Shown one piece after another: positions 1-8,659 of a stretch of 59,367 nucleotides of DNA. The notes beneath the pieces were generated by a model. It was not told where the DNA came from. It ran no database searches and worked only from the letters and a program-made list of their open reading frames with translations. The translations under genes and the position numbers were made by a program. Within the stretch, counting starts at the first letter, position 1. The number at the start of each line of letters is the position of its first letter. Source of the DNA: Runella sp. (lineage in GTDB: Bacteria > Bacteroidota > Bacteroidia > Cytophagales > Spirosomataceae); contig JALQYJ010000031.1 of the NCBI GenBank assembly GCA_023254175.1, positions 1-59,367 on the forward strand, read 5' to 3'.

Positions 1-194
1 CATTAGACCCCTACCGTGAGATTGCCGACATCGACGAAGAGAGCAACAGTTTCCCACGTCAGCCGACGCAACCAACGCGTTTCCAGATGTTTAAAGGTGG
101 CGGTTTCCAACGTGGTGGCTCTAACCCGATGCGTGAAGCCCAACAAGCTCAGCCGCCGAAGGCAGGGCAGCAGGGAGGCGCTAAAAACGAGTAA
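1..194 (+). CDS. C-terminal end of a probable M1-family metallopeptidase (5' end outside window)
   Basis: An open frame enters from the left edge (first complete codon at position 3) and stops at 192-194. It encodes about 63 residues starting LDPYREIADIDEESNSFPR, followed by a Gln/Gly/Pro-rich low-complexity tail. From memory of the family, M1 zinc aminopeptidases of Bacteroidota end with a very similar 'DPY.E.AD.d..NN.fPR' strand and a variable hydrophilic tail, so I call it the end of such an enzyme. The catalytic HExxH region lies outside the window, so activity cannot be judged. The RidA gene follows after 30 bp on the same strand and may be co-transcribed. Confidence 0.6.
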   Translation, partial: LDPYREIADIDEESNSFPRQPTQPTRFQMFKGGGFQRGGSNPMREAQQAQPPKAGQQGGAKNE

Positions 195-224
195 TTTTTT
201 TACCCATCAATCATACATAAACGA

Positions 225-617
225 ATGTCACAACGAGTCAATCTCTCCACTGGAGCCCCCTGGGAAGCTATTATTGGTTATTCCCGCGCAGTCCGTATCG
301 GCAACATTATTGAAGTCACAGGTACAGTCGCTGCCGATGAAAATGGCCCCGTAGCCGTCGGAGACGCCTATGGCCAAACCAAATTTATCATTGAGAAAAT
401 CGAGAAAGTGCTCGTTCAAGCAGGCGCCTCGCTCAAAGATGTCGTAAGAACGCGTCTATTTGTGACAGATATTGCGCAATGGGAAACGTACGGACGCGCA
501 CACGGAGAGTTTTTTGGAGAGATTCGTCCTTGTACGACAATCGTCGAAATAAGCAAACTCATTTCTCCCGAATACCTCATTGAAATTGAAGTAACGGCTA
601 TTTTACAAGGAGCCTAA
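225..617 (+). CDS. RidA family (YjgF/UK114) enamine/imine deaminase-like protein
   Basis: The product is 130 residues, the usual length for this family. RidA proteins are trimeric cytosolic enzymes that hydrolyse reactive enamine/imine intermediates released by PLP enzymes. Visible family features are the GNIIEVTGTVA strand near residues 26-36, RTRLFVTDI at 75-83 and the signature RPCTTIVE from residue 101. Arg101 sits where the substrate-carboxylate-binding Arg of RidA is found. The start is ATG at 225. The divergent C-terminus (LISPEYLIEIEVTAI) suggests one of the other Rid subfamilies rather than canonical RidA, so the exact substrate is open. A strong hairpin follows and ends transcription before the convergent manC-like gene. 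Confidence 0.9.
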   Translation: MSQRVNLSTGAPWEAIIGYSRAVRIGNIIEVTGTVAADENGPVAVGDAYGQTKFIIEKIEKVLVQAGASLKDVVRTRLFVTDIAQWETYGRAHGEFFGEIRPCTTIVEISKLISPEYLIEIEVTAILQGA

Positions 618-634
618 AATTCATTCATTTATTC

Positions 635-672
635 AACCTCCCGAAAGTCCAAAACTCTCGGGAGGTTTTTTT
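635..672. terminator. Bidirectional intrinsic terminator
   Basis: The arms AACCTCCCGA (635-644) and TCGGGAGGTT (658-667) pair perfectly and are followed by a T-run. It lies between two convergent genes and has A-rich sequence on the left, so it can serve both. The loop resembles the hairpin at 37753-37775. Confidence 0.85.
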
Positions 673-676
673 ATTA

Positions 677-1747
677 TTAAATATATTGATTTCCAAGCGC
701 TTTAGCATCTGCCACAAAATCTCGCACGCGCTGTTCTTCATCAATTTTACAAATCATAAGTACCCCATCGTTTTCAGCGACAATGTACCCTTCCAACCCC
801 TGTACTACCACTAGCTTGTCTTTAGGCATTTTGATAATGCAATTTTTGGTATCGTAAAGCATCAGCTTACCATCCGTTGCATTTCGTTCTTCATCTTTGG
901 TCGAAATATCATACATCGACTTCCAAGTTCCCAAATCGGACCAACCCAAATCGCTCAAAACAACAAATACATTTTCTGCTTTTTCCATGATACCAAAGTC
1001 AATGGAAATATTTTTGCAAAGCATGTATGCTTTTTCGATGAACTCTTTTTCAGTTTCAGTATAGTAATCGCTTTTACCTTCGGCAAATACCTCAGCTACT
1101 TCGGGCAAATGTGCCTCAAACGCCTTAATAATAGTATTGACACTCCAGATAAAGATACCTGCGTTCCACACAAAATCACCACTTTCCAAAAACTTAATGG
1201 CAATTTCGAGTTGAGGCTTTTCGGTAAATGTTTTTACTTTTTTGACCAACCCTTCAGAAGGCAAATACTGAATGTACCCGTAACCCGTATCAGGTCGAGT
1301 GGGTTGGATACCCAACGTAATCAAGACCTCCTCTTGAGAAGCAGTCTCAATTGCCACTCCAATTTTTTCTTTAAATATCTCTTCTTTTAAAATAATATGA
1401 TCGGCGGGAGCTACCACTACCGTTGCCTGAGGGTCTTTAGCCGCAATTTTATAACAGGCATATGCAATACACGGAGCGGTATTACGGCGGTTAGGTTCCA
1501 GCAATATTTGATCATCGGTCAGGAAAGGTAACTGCGTTTTTACTAACTGATAGTACTCCGAACTCGTTACCACATAAATATTTTCGTCAGGACAAATACC
1601 TTCGAATCGACCCGCAGTTTGTTGAAGTAATGTTTTCCCAGTTCCTAATACATCATGAAATTGTTTCGGATTATTGTTACGACTAAATGGCCAGAAGCGA
1701 GTTCCGACTCCCCCTGCCATGATGATTACGTATGTATGTTGATTCAT
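677..1747 (-). CDS. manC: Mannose-1-phosphate guanylyltransferase (GDP-mannose pyrophosphorylase)
   Basis: This 356-residue cytosolic nucleotidyltransferase makes GDP-mannose from mannose-1-phosphate and GTP, a donor for surface polysaccharides. The nucleotide-binding signature AGGVGTRFWPFSR is at residues 11-23, EPNRRNTAP at 84-92, PADH at 114-117, TGYGYI at 154-159, FTEKP at 174-178 and WNAGIFIW at 194-201. The length fits the single-domain type; the C-terminal phosphomannose isomerase domain of longer ManC proteins is absent. ATG at 1747 places the signature at the expected distance from the N-terminus. It stands alone between two terminator-like or intergenic regions, not inside a polysaccharide cluster, although one lies about 6 kb away. 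Confidence 0.93.
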   Translation of the reverse strand: MNQHTYVIIMAGGVGTRFWPFSRNNNPKQFHDVLGTGKTLLQQTAGRFEGICPDENIYVVTSSEYYQLVKTQLPFLTDDQILLEPNRRNTAPCIAYACYKIAAKDPQATVVVAPADHIILKEEIFKEKIGVAIETASQEEVLITLGIQPTRPDTGYGYIQYLPSEGLVKKVKTFTEKPQLEIAIKFLESGDFVWNAGIFIWSVNTIIKAFEAHLPEVAEVFAEGKSDYYTETEKEFIEKAYMLCKNISIDFGIMEKAENVFVVLSDLGWSDLGTWKSMYDISTKDEERNATDGKLMLYDTKNCIIKMPKDKLVVVQGLEGYIVAENDGVLMICKIDEEQRVRDFVADAKALGNQYI

Positions 1748-1789
1748 TAATCTAAGGTCAAAATAGATGAATAGGTGTAATTGAACTCG

Positions 1790-2869
1790 TTAGCGCGTGA
1801 TTCTCTCCACATTTTTCCAGTAATTTTCTATACGCAAAGCTACGTTTTCTCGGATGCTCTGCCAAAAAAGATTAAAATCTGCGCTATGCCAGACCTTGGT
1901 ACGAAGGAAGATACGCCCTTTGACGTAGGGTTTGTGTATCCACAAGAGACCTTGGTGTACTTGGGCATCGGCCAACTGAGGATAAAAAGTAAACCGCAAT
2001 CCCACCCCTCCTTTATTGAGTTTTTTAGGCGCATACTCTTCATCTAAACGCCACGTTAGGGGATTAGTACATACAGCCGTCGAAAAATGATAGGTTTGGT
2101 ACTTTTCGGGGAAATAGTTTCGTAGATAGGTGTGCCAAGATGCAAAGCCTCCCGTTTCCTCGGGATCGCGAGCAGGTTTAATAAATTGAAACTCGTCTGG
2201 TTGGGCAGGCGGCCCTGCTATATCACCTACCAGATAAGCAAAAACCAGTTTTTGTTGCAACAGTTTTCCGTCAAAGAACTCTTTGAGAAGCCGTTTGGCG
2301 TGTAACGTACCTTGGCTATGCGACGCAATGACAACCGGTCGTCCTTCTTGATAATGGCTCAAATAATATTCAAATGCCTTCTTGACATCGCTGTAAGCCA
2401 AGTCAAGCGCTTGTTGTCTATCTCCTTGATTTGGTGTGACGAACGAATAATAATGCGCCTGCCGATACCTCGGTGCATAGACTCGGCACGAACCATTGAA
2501 AACCGAGGCTTGGTTTAAAATCGTTGACTCATCTACTTTTTTATTGAGGGCAGCATCGTTAATATCCGCATTCCATTCAAATGCTCCTTCTGGAGGTTGC
2601 TCCGTGTAAATGGTGGGGTGAACGAAGAATACGTCCACTGTTGCTTCCGCCTGTCGATCTTTCAACTCTGGAGCTTTTCGAGGTAAACTGTCAGCGGCAT
2701 CCTTTTTAGTAGGTAATGCGGCCCAACTCGTTGTATGAGAATAATCTGGTGCAGCAGGGGCGGTCCCGATGTTATACGAATTCCGCAATACCACCTGTGA
2801 ACTTCCACTGAGATACAGTCCTATTATCCCACTAATAGTCCAAAATAAACGTTTTTTCGAAAATTTCAT
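1790..2869 (-). CDS. DUF3089 alpha/beta-hydrolase-like exported protein
   Basis: The protein has an N-terminal hydrophobic segment (KKRLFWTISGIIGLYLSG) suggesting export or membrane anchoring, followed by the conserved DUF3089 block: VDVFFVHPTIYT, NQASVFNGSCRVYAPRYRQ, ALDLAYSDVKKAF and the nucleophile-elbow-like VIASHSQGT with Ser at about residue 185. DUF3089 proteins are lipase-like hydrolases without a well-established substrate. The longest frame begins at a TTG (2887); ATG at 2869, giving a basic residue cluster before the hydrophobic stretch (MKFSKKRLFW), is the more credible start, for 359 residues. It is a single gene, divergent from the TonB receptor at 3009. Confidence 0.85.
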   Translation of the reverse strand: MKFSKKRLFWTISGIIGLYLSGSSQVVLRNSYNIGTAPAAPDYSHTTSWAALPTKKDAADSLPRKAPELKDRQAEATVDVFFVHPTIYTEQPPEGAFEWNADINDAALNKKVDESTILNQASVFNGSCRVYAPRYRQAHYYSFVTPNQGDRQQALDLAYSDVKKAFEYYLSHYQEGRPVVIASHSQGTLHAKRLLKEFFDGKLLQQKLVFAYLVGDIAGPPAQPDEFQFIKPARDPEETGGFASWHTYLRNYFPEKYQTYHFSTAVCTNPLTWRLDEEYAPKKLNKGGVGLRFTFYPQLADAQVHQGLLWIHKPYVKGRIFLRTKVWHSADFNLFWQSIRENVALRIENYWKNVERITR

Positions 2870-3008
2870 TTTGTATTTTTCTAACAATTATGCGTGCCTA
2901 ATAGTTTTATAATATGAATATACAAAGCGCAAATTGTAAATTATCTTTAAAAGAGCGAATATTACGCAGTAAAATTATTATAAGAGCAACTAAAACCAAT
3001 TAAAACCT

Positions 3009-6000
3009 ATGAGTAAATCACTACGTAATGCCGTATTGTACCTAACGGCATGGCTAGTCAGTGCAGGCGCGTTACTGGCTCAAACCAAACTATCGGGTAA
3101 CATTACCGATGCAAACACGCGTGAGGGTTTAGTCGGAGTAAGCATTCAGGTAAAAGGAAAAGTAATTGGTACTATCACCGACTCAAAAGGGAACTTTTCT
3201 TTGACCACCACCACGCCTACCCCTTTTGCCTTGATAGTATCTTCGGTAGGATTTGAAACGCAAGAGATACAAGTTACTGGCAACCGCTCCGACATCAAAG
3301 TATCGCTTAAAGAACAAATAATGCTTGGCCAAGAAGTGGTAGTATCTGCTTCGCGGGTGGAAGAAAGTGTGATGCAATCACCTGTGACTGTTGAAAAAAT
3401 GGACATCCGTGCCATTCGCGATAACGCCTCTCCGTCTTTCTACGATGGATTAGCTACCATGAAAGGGGTAGATATGGCTACGCAAAGTTTGTTGTTCAAG
3501 TCTATTAATATGCGTGGATTTGGCTCTACAGGAAACCCGCGTACAGTTCAGATGATTGACGGGATGGATAACTCAGCTCCGGGTCTTAATTTCCCAATCG
3601 ATAACATCGTGGGGATGCCTGAACTAGACGTGGAAAGCGTTGAAATCCTCCCTGGTGCAGCATCAGCTCTCTACGGCCCCAATGCTCTTAACGGCTTGAT
3701 TTTGATGAATAGCAAGAGCCCCTTCTTATACCAAGGCCTTAGCGCTGCGGTAAAAACTGGGGTAATGTCTGCCAGCAATCGTACACAAGTTTCTTCTCCA
3801 TTTGGTGATGTTTCGATTCGTTATGCCAAAGCATTCAACAACAAAGTAGCGTTTAAAATCAACCTTAGCTACATCCAAGCTAAAGATTGGCAATCGACAG
3901 ATTATAGCAACCTAAACGTTGGTGGAAATGCAAATCCGCTTAGAGGAGCCGGTACAAGAACAGACTATGACGGAACGAATATCTACGGCGACGAAATACA
4001 GGCTAACATGCAAACGGTGGCTAACTCGCTTATTGCAGCCAAATTATTGCCCTCTGCTGCATTAGCGTTAATTCCTAATACGAACGTGAGCCGTACTGGG
4101 CTTTTGGAAAATAGCTTGGTGGATAACAACGTGAAGAGCTTCAAATTTAATGGAGCGCTTCATTATCGGCTCTCAGAAAAAGTAGAGGCGGTTGGTCAAG
4201 TAAATTATGGTTTCGGGACGACTCTTTACACAGGTACTGGTAAATACTCGCTTCGTAATTTTAATTTGACGCAAGCCAAATTAGAACTCAGAGGGGATAA
4301 CTTTACGTTGAGAGCTTACACAACCCAAGAGCGCTCAGGAGATTCATATACGGCTGGTTTAACGGCTGTATCAATGCTTAACTCTGTAAAACCTCACGCT
4401 AATTGGTTTGGAGAATACGTAGGAGCCTTTGCAGCCGCTCGTGGCGCAGGCATGGCCGAAGAACAAGCCCACCTAGTAGCTCGCCAAAATGCAGACAAAG
4501 GTCTTCCTACTGCTGGTACAGCTGAGTTCAACTCTTTATTAGACAAATACAGAAATATGTCTATTGCTCAAGGGGGGGGAGGCTTCCTAGATAAAACTAA
4601 CTTGTATCACCTTGAAGGGGTCTATAACTTCAAAAACCAAGTTAAATTTGTTGACCTATTAGTAGGTGCCAATTATCGTCAGTATCAACTTCGCTCTGAA
4701 GGAACACTTTTTGCTGATTTAAAAGATGGCCGTGATGGAACCATTCCTATCAATGAATACGGTGCTTTTGTACAAGCTGGTAAAAAACTCTTTGGTGATC
4801 ACCTCAAGTTATCGGCCTCGCTCCGTTATGACAAAAACCAAAACTTTGAAGGACAGTTCTCACCAAGGGTTTCGGCTGTAACGACATTTGGCGACCAAAA
4901 CATCCGTCTTTCTTACCAAACAGGCTTCCGAATCCCAACCACACAAAACCAGTACATTGACCTACAAACACCTGGAGGAACATTGGTGGGTGGTCTGCCT
5001 GAATTTGACAAACGCTACAACCTTGGCACGGGAGTACTTCGTGAAACACTCGTAGATTTTTCTATTAATCCATCAAAGTACGTCACTCAAGCAGTGATTG
5101 ACCAAGCTAGAGCTTACGCAACAGCAGCGGTTACGGCCCAACTTTCAGCAATTCAAGCGGGCGTAACGGCGGCTGTTCAAGCTCAAGTGACCGCGGCCGT
5201 TCAGGCACAAGTAAGTGCAGCCGTTGCTGCAGGGCAAATTCCTGCCGCAAACGCAGCAGCAGCAGTTCAGGCAGGGGTAGCTACTCAGATGGCTACCGAC
5301 GCAGTGAAGCAGTCGATTGCTACTAATGTACAAAATGAGGTAGTAAAGCAAGTAACTGCCGTGACAACACAGGTTGCTCCAGCTTTTGCGCTCGCAACAT
5401 TGCCTAAATATCAAGCCAAAGCTCTTCGCCCAGAACGTGTAAAATCGTTTGAAATTGGGTACAAAGGTCTTATTAGCAAAAAATTGATGTTAGACGCTTC
5501 GTATTACTATAGTGTATATCAAAACTTTATCGGAGGAGTAACTATTGTAGTACCAACCGCTGCCGTAGGGCCTGGCTTACCAATCGCTTCGGGGCTAGCT
5601 AGTGGTAGCACCCGTGCAGGCTTCTCTCGGCCAGCCAATAGTGATAAGGACATCGTCGTAACAGGTTTCTCTATCGCACTTAACTACTCGCTTCCAAAAG
5701 GCTATTTTATGGGAGGAAACTTTGCCAACAACGTATTGAAAGATTTTACCCCTACGCCTGAGCTTCCTTATTCTGGATTCAATACGCCTCAAAATCGTTT
5801 TAACGTTAATTTTGGCAAGCGCGCTGGTAGTGGTGAAAAATTTGGGTTTAACATCGCTCTCAAGCACCAACAAGGGTTTATCTGGCAATCAAGCTTTGTT
5901 ATTCCAACAACTACTGGAGTACCTTTGTTCTCGAACACCGACGTTCCTGCTTTTACCAACTTAGACGCTCAAGTAAGCTACAAACTGGCTAGCTTAAAAT

Positions 6001-6122
6001 CTCTCTTGAAAATCGGTGGGACTAACATTGGTGGAAAGCCTTACATCCAAGCCTTTGGAAGTCCAGCCATTGGCTCGATGTACTATGTTTCGTTGACTTT
6101 CGACGAGCTACTTAATAAATAA
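3009..6122 (+). CDS. TonB-dependent outer-membrane receptor with CarboxypepD-reg N-domain
   Basis: This 1037-residue protein has a signal peptide (about 1-25, ending ALLAQ), a carboxypeptidase-regulatory-like beta-sandwich (about 27-107, GNITDANTREGLVGVSIQVKG) and a TonB plug (about 115-235, with MRGFGSTGNPRTVQMIDGMDN and EILPGAASALYGPNALNG). A long beta-barrel follows and ends with a TonB-receptor-type aromatic terminal strand (YYVSLTFDELL). Such receptors take up ligands across the outer membrane using TonB energy; the substrate cannot be read here. No SusD-like or DUF4249 lipoprotein is adjacent, unlike the receptor at 46286. An Ala/Gln/Val-rich stretch at about residues 690-795 with repeated 'AAVQAQV' units interrupts the barrel and is unusual. 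ATG at 3009 directly precedes the signal peptide. A terminator follows. Confidence 0.93.
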   Translation: MSKSLRNAVLYLTAWLVSAGALLAQTKLSGNITDANTREGLVGVSIQVKGKVIGTITDSKGNFSLTTTTPTPFALIVSSVGFETQEIQVTGNRSDIKVSLKEQIMLGQEVVVSASRVEESVMQSPVTVEKMDIRAIRDNASPSFYDGLATMKGVDMATQSLLFKSINMRGFGSTGNPRTVQMIDGMDNSAPGLNFPIDNIVGMPELDVESVEILPGAASALYGPNALNGLILMNSKSPFLYQGLSAAVKTGVMSASNRTQVSSPFGDVSIRYAKAFNNKVAFKINLSYIQAKDWQSTDYSNLNVGGNANPLRGAGTRTDYDGTNIYGDEIQANMQTVANSLIAAKLLPSAALALIPNTNVSRTGLLENSLVDNNVKSFKFNGALHYRLSEKVEAVGQVNYGFGTTLYTGTGKYSLRNFNLTQAKLELRGDNFTLRAYTTQERSGDSYTAGLTAVSMLNSVKPHANWFGEYVGAFAAARGAGMAEEQAHLVARQNADKGLPTAGTAEFNSLLDKYRNMSIAQGGGGFLDKTNLYHLEGVYNFKNQVKFVDLLVGANYRQYQLRSEGTLFADLKDGRDGTIPINEYGAFVQAGKKLFGDHLKLSASLRYDKNQNFEGQFSPRVSAVTTFGDQNIRLSYQTGFRIPTTQNQYIDLQTPGGTLVGGLPEFDKRYNLGTGVLRETLVDFSINPSKYVTQAVIDQARAYATAAVTAQLSAIQAGVTAAVQAQVTAAVQAQVSAAVAAGQIPAANAAAAVQAGVATQMATDAVKQSIATNVQNEVVKQVTAVTTQVAPAFALATLPKYQAKALRPERVKSFEIGYKGLISKKLMLDASYYYSVYQNFIGGVTIVVPTAAVGPGLPIASGLASGSTRAGFSRPANSDKDIVVTGFSIALNYSLPKGYFMGGNFANNVLKDFTPTPELPYSGFNTPQNRFNVNFGKRAGSGEKFGFNIALKHQQGFIWQSSFVIPTTTGVPLFSNTDVPAFTNLDAQVSYKLASLKSLLKIGGTNIGGKPYIQAFGSPAIGSMYYVSLTFDELLNK

Positions 6123-6142
6123 ACATCTCTCTAACAAACAGC

Positions 6143-6175
6143 AAACGGCTTCGGGGTAACTCGAAGCCGTTTTTA
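6143..6175 (+). terminator. Intrinsic terminator after the TonB receptor
   Basis: The arms AAACGGCTTCG (6143-6153) and CGAAGCCGTTT (6162-6172) are perfect complements around an 8-nt loop and are followed by Ts. It lies between convergent genes and may also end the minus-strand esterase. Confidence 0.85.
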
Positions 6176-6196
6176 TATTGTACCAAAACTCAGCTA

Positions 6197-7489
6197 CTAT
6201 TTCCCAGTCAATTTATTAACTAGCCAGCCCGTCATTCGTTCGTTTTGTTCGGGGTATGTCCAGTGCCCCGTTTCAAGCGCTAAAAACAACTCTTTAGGGG
6301 CTGAAATAACGTTATAAGAGGCGTACATCGACGTTGGCGGACAGGTTTCATCGTTGAAGCCCCACGAGTAGTACCCTGGAACTTTAACTCTCCGTGCAAA
6401 ATTTACCACATCATAGTAGCCAATCGTTGCCACTTTGTCGGGTTTATTGCCAAATGCAATCGTGTTTTTGTCAAAATAATGCGGCCATCCTCCTGCACGC
6501 CCTTTCAAGTACCCCGTCACATCTGATAGGGCTGGATAAAACGCCCCCAGCCACTTGACGCGACTGTCTAACCCTGCCGTTATAATCGACAATGCTCCGC
6601 CTTGGCTTCCTCCCGTTACGGCCAGATTTGTGCCGTCGTATTGCGGCAAACTCGTCAAGAAATCGTTGGCACGCAAACAGCCTAAGTACACCCGTTTGTA
6701 ATAAAAGCGGTCGCGGTCGTCCATATTATACGCCCAATAACCGTTGAAAGCTCCTGCCCCCAAGTCGGCATATACCGAAGTTTCCATCGTCACTGGAATA
6801 CCGTGGATTCCGATTTGCAACGTAATGATTCCTTTTTCGGCATTAGCAATATCTCCCCCGTACGGGCGCACGCCCGCCCCTGGTACGTGAAGCAAGGCAG
6901 GGTATTTTCCTTCTTTTTTGGGAACGCACAAAATCCCGTAGAGGCGCGCTCCTACGCGAAAATTCTGGATATTGACGTGATAAACGTTTACCTTTTCTGT
7001 ACAACGTTCGGGCAAGAGCGTCATTTTTGCGTCCAAAGGAATTTTGGCTAAATCTGCCTTTGCATTAGTCCAAAATGTATCAAAGTCTGAGGGGTTATCA
7101 ACCGTCGGCTGAATACTCAATGGGTCAAAGCCCGCCGTAGCTAGCCCTTTGTATTCTTTCCCATCGATTTCTGCAAATGCGATACAGCGCAGAAAACCAG
7201 CCATTTTCATGGTACCAGCATCTACCGTCAGCGAGCCTGTTGGGAGTGAAAGGGTTTCTTTTTTTGTCGGCTCCATTTTTTCAGGGCCAACTTCGTAACG
7301 AATACGGGCATTTTTCACCAAATTGCCATTTTGGAGTACCGAGATGGTAAACTTCACATTTTCGCCCGCCTTGTACGTCCAGTCGAAGTGATCGGGAGCC
7401 ACTACTACTTTGTAAAATCGTTCGGCAGGTTGCCCAAGTGCCACCCAACTAATAAAAAGGTAAATGGACACAAAAAAGCTCTTTTTCAT
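6197..7489 (-). CDS. Acetyl xylan esterase / cephalosporin-C deacetylase-like exported hydrolase (AXE1 family)
   Basis: This 430-residue protein has a signal peptide (MKKSFFVSIYLFISWVALGQ), an N-terminal beta-rich domain (about 25-130) and a C-terminal alpha/beta-hydrolase domain. The nucleophile elbow GGSQGG has Ser295, and Asp380 (GFNDETCPP) and His409 (ETGHW) complete a convincing Ser-Asp-His triad. AXE1-family enzymes deacetylate xylan oligosaccharides or related esters; here the protein is expected in the periplasm or outside. The extra N-terminal domain makes it longer than the classic enzymes of about 320 residues. It is a single gene divergent from the polysaccharide operon. The family assignment is firm; the physiological ester is inference. 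Confidence 0.88.
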   Translation of the reverse strand: MKKSFFVSIYLFISWVALGQPAERFYKVVVAPDHFDWTYKAGENVKFTISVLQNGNLVKNARIRYEVGPEKMEPTKKETLSLPTGSLTVDAGTMKMAGFLRCIAFAEIDGKEYKGLATAGFDPLSIQPTVDNPSDFDTFWTNAKADLAKIPLDAKMTLLPERCTEKVNVYHVNIQNFRVGARLYGILCVPKKEGKYPALLHVPGAGVRPYGGDIANAEKGIITLQIGIHGIPVTMETSVYADLGAGAFNGYWAYNMDDRDRFYYKRVYLGCLRANDFLTSLPQYDGTNLAVTGGSQGGALSIITAGLDSRVKWLGAFYPALSDVTGYLKGRAGGWPHYFDKNTIAFGNKPDKVATIGYYDVVNFARRVKVPGYYSWGFNDETCPPTSMYASYNVISAPKELFLALETGHWTYPEQNERMTGWLVNKLTGK

Positions 7490-7577
7490 GTGGTAGAGAT
7501 TAAGGTTTGAATACTATAAAATGTAAAAAGAAGACGTATACAAAAGGACACTTGCCTCTTTTTCTATGCACATTTTG

Positions 7578-7585
7578 TATTTTTG
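7578..7585 (+). promoter_or_regulatory. Bacteroidota -7 promoter element (TATTTTTG)
   Basis: This is a perfect TAnnTTTG followed by C; a weak TTG lies 23 bp upstream (7552-7554). It overlaps the furthest-upstream TTG start of the next gene (7583), which therefore is unlikely to be translated. Confidence 0.5.
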
Positions 7586-7615
7586 CTCCTTAAAAGGTCT
7601 AATCTAGCGTTTATC

Positions 7616-8659
7616 TTGACCTCTGCCCCACAAAAAGTCGTTGTTTTACCAGATGCTGGCTCTGAAAACCCTTTTCAGTACGAGCTAGTTCGCTATCTAC
7701 AAAGCCAAGGGTTAGATGTTGTAGTTGGGAAAAAATATACCATCGGCTCTACTTGGAAAGGCATTTTGACGCATCGCCCTACGGTACTCTACTACGATTG
7801 GGTGCATAGTTTTATTTTGGGTAAATCGCGCTTATGGACCTACCTCAAATCGTTGATTTTTGTAGTTGAAATTTTGGCCACACGCTATTTGTTCAAAATT
7901 CGTATTGTTCATACACTTCACAACCTCCAAAACCACGCAGGGCTTTGGCTTCGTTGGGAACGTTTTATGTATGGATTTTTTCTCAAAAAATGCCACAAAA
8001 TCAGAGTGTATTCGGAAGAAACGCGCCAAACGGCCATCGAACAATTTTCTCTGCTGCCCGAGCGCATAAAGGTGATTCAGGATTTGCCTTATCATTTGTA
8101 CTACCCCAACACTCTCTCCAGAAACGAATGCCGAAAACGGCTGAGCCTTAAAGACGATGAGTTTGTGTATTTGTTTTTTGGTGAAATCAAACCCTACAAA
8201 GGTGTCAGCGATTTGATTGATGCCTTTTCTAAAATAGCTCGTCCCAACGACCGCTTAGTGATTGCAGGCAAAAGCTACGACTCCACTTTTTTTGCGCCTA
8301 TTGAAAAGGCCGCCCAAGCCAACTCTTCTATACTTCTTCACCACCGTTTCATTCAAGACGACGAAGTCCAAATATTTTTCAACGCTGCCGACGTGGTCAC
8401 GCTGCCGTTTATTCGCATCGACCATTCTGGTTCGATCGACTTGACACTCTCGTTTCGTAAACCCATTGTTACGCTAAAAACCGACGCCACCGCTCGGATG
8501 TTGGCGCACCAATCCACACTTCTGTTTGAAACACCCTCCCAACTCCCCACTTGTCTAAAAATCGCGCCCGAGTTGCCCCTCGAAACGATTGGCGACAAAA
8601 ATTTTGCCATTGCTGATTCAACCAATTACCGCGACCTTACCTTACTTACCACCCTGTGA
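7616..8659 (+). CDS. Glycosyltransferase (GT4/GT1-like), first gene of a polysaccharide operon
   Basis: This cytosolic or membrane-associated glycosyltransferase with two Rossmann-like halves has about 347 residues. The N-half begins SAPQKVVVLPDAG and contains HTLHNLQNH. The C-half has the donor-domain features GEIKPYKGVSDLIDAF and LPFIRIDHSGSIDLTLSFRKPIV, the latter aligning with the acceptor-facing E-x7-E region although the Glu residues are replaced. Start choice: the frame is open from TTG 7583, but that codon lies inside a promoter element, so TTG at 7616 is preferred. The stop overlaps the next gene by 4 bp (GTGA), so the two are translationally coupled. Sugar specificity is unknown. 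Confidence 0.8.
   Translation: MTSAPQKVVVLPDAGSENPFQYELVRYLQSQGLDVVVGKKYTIGSTWKGILTHRPTVLYYDWVHSFILGKSRLWTYLKSLIFVVEILATRYLFKIRIVHTLHNLQNHAGLWLRWERFMYGFFLKKCHKIRVYSEETRQTAIEQFSLLPERIKVIQDLPYHLYYPNTLSRNECRKRLSLKDDEFVYLFFGEIKPYKGVSDLIDAFSKIARPNDRLVIAGKSYDSTFFAPIEKAAQANSSILLHHRFIQDDEVQIFFNAADVVTLPFIRIDHSGSIDLTLSFRKPIVTLKTDATARMLAHQSTLLFETPSQLPTCLKIAPELPLETIGDKNFAIADSTNYRDLTLLTTL

Noticed and set aside
1781-2047. Plus-strand frame of 88 codons within the DUF3089 gene
   Set aside because: Overlaps a supported gene on the other strand and looks random.
5145-5414. Cys/Leu-rich minus-strand frame opposite the TonB receptor insertion
   Set aside because: Its composition is simply the complement of the Ala/Gln repeat codons.
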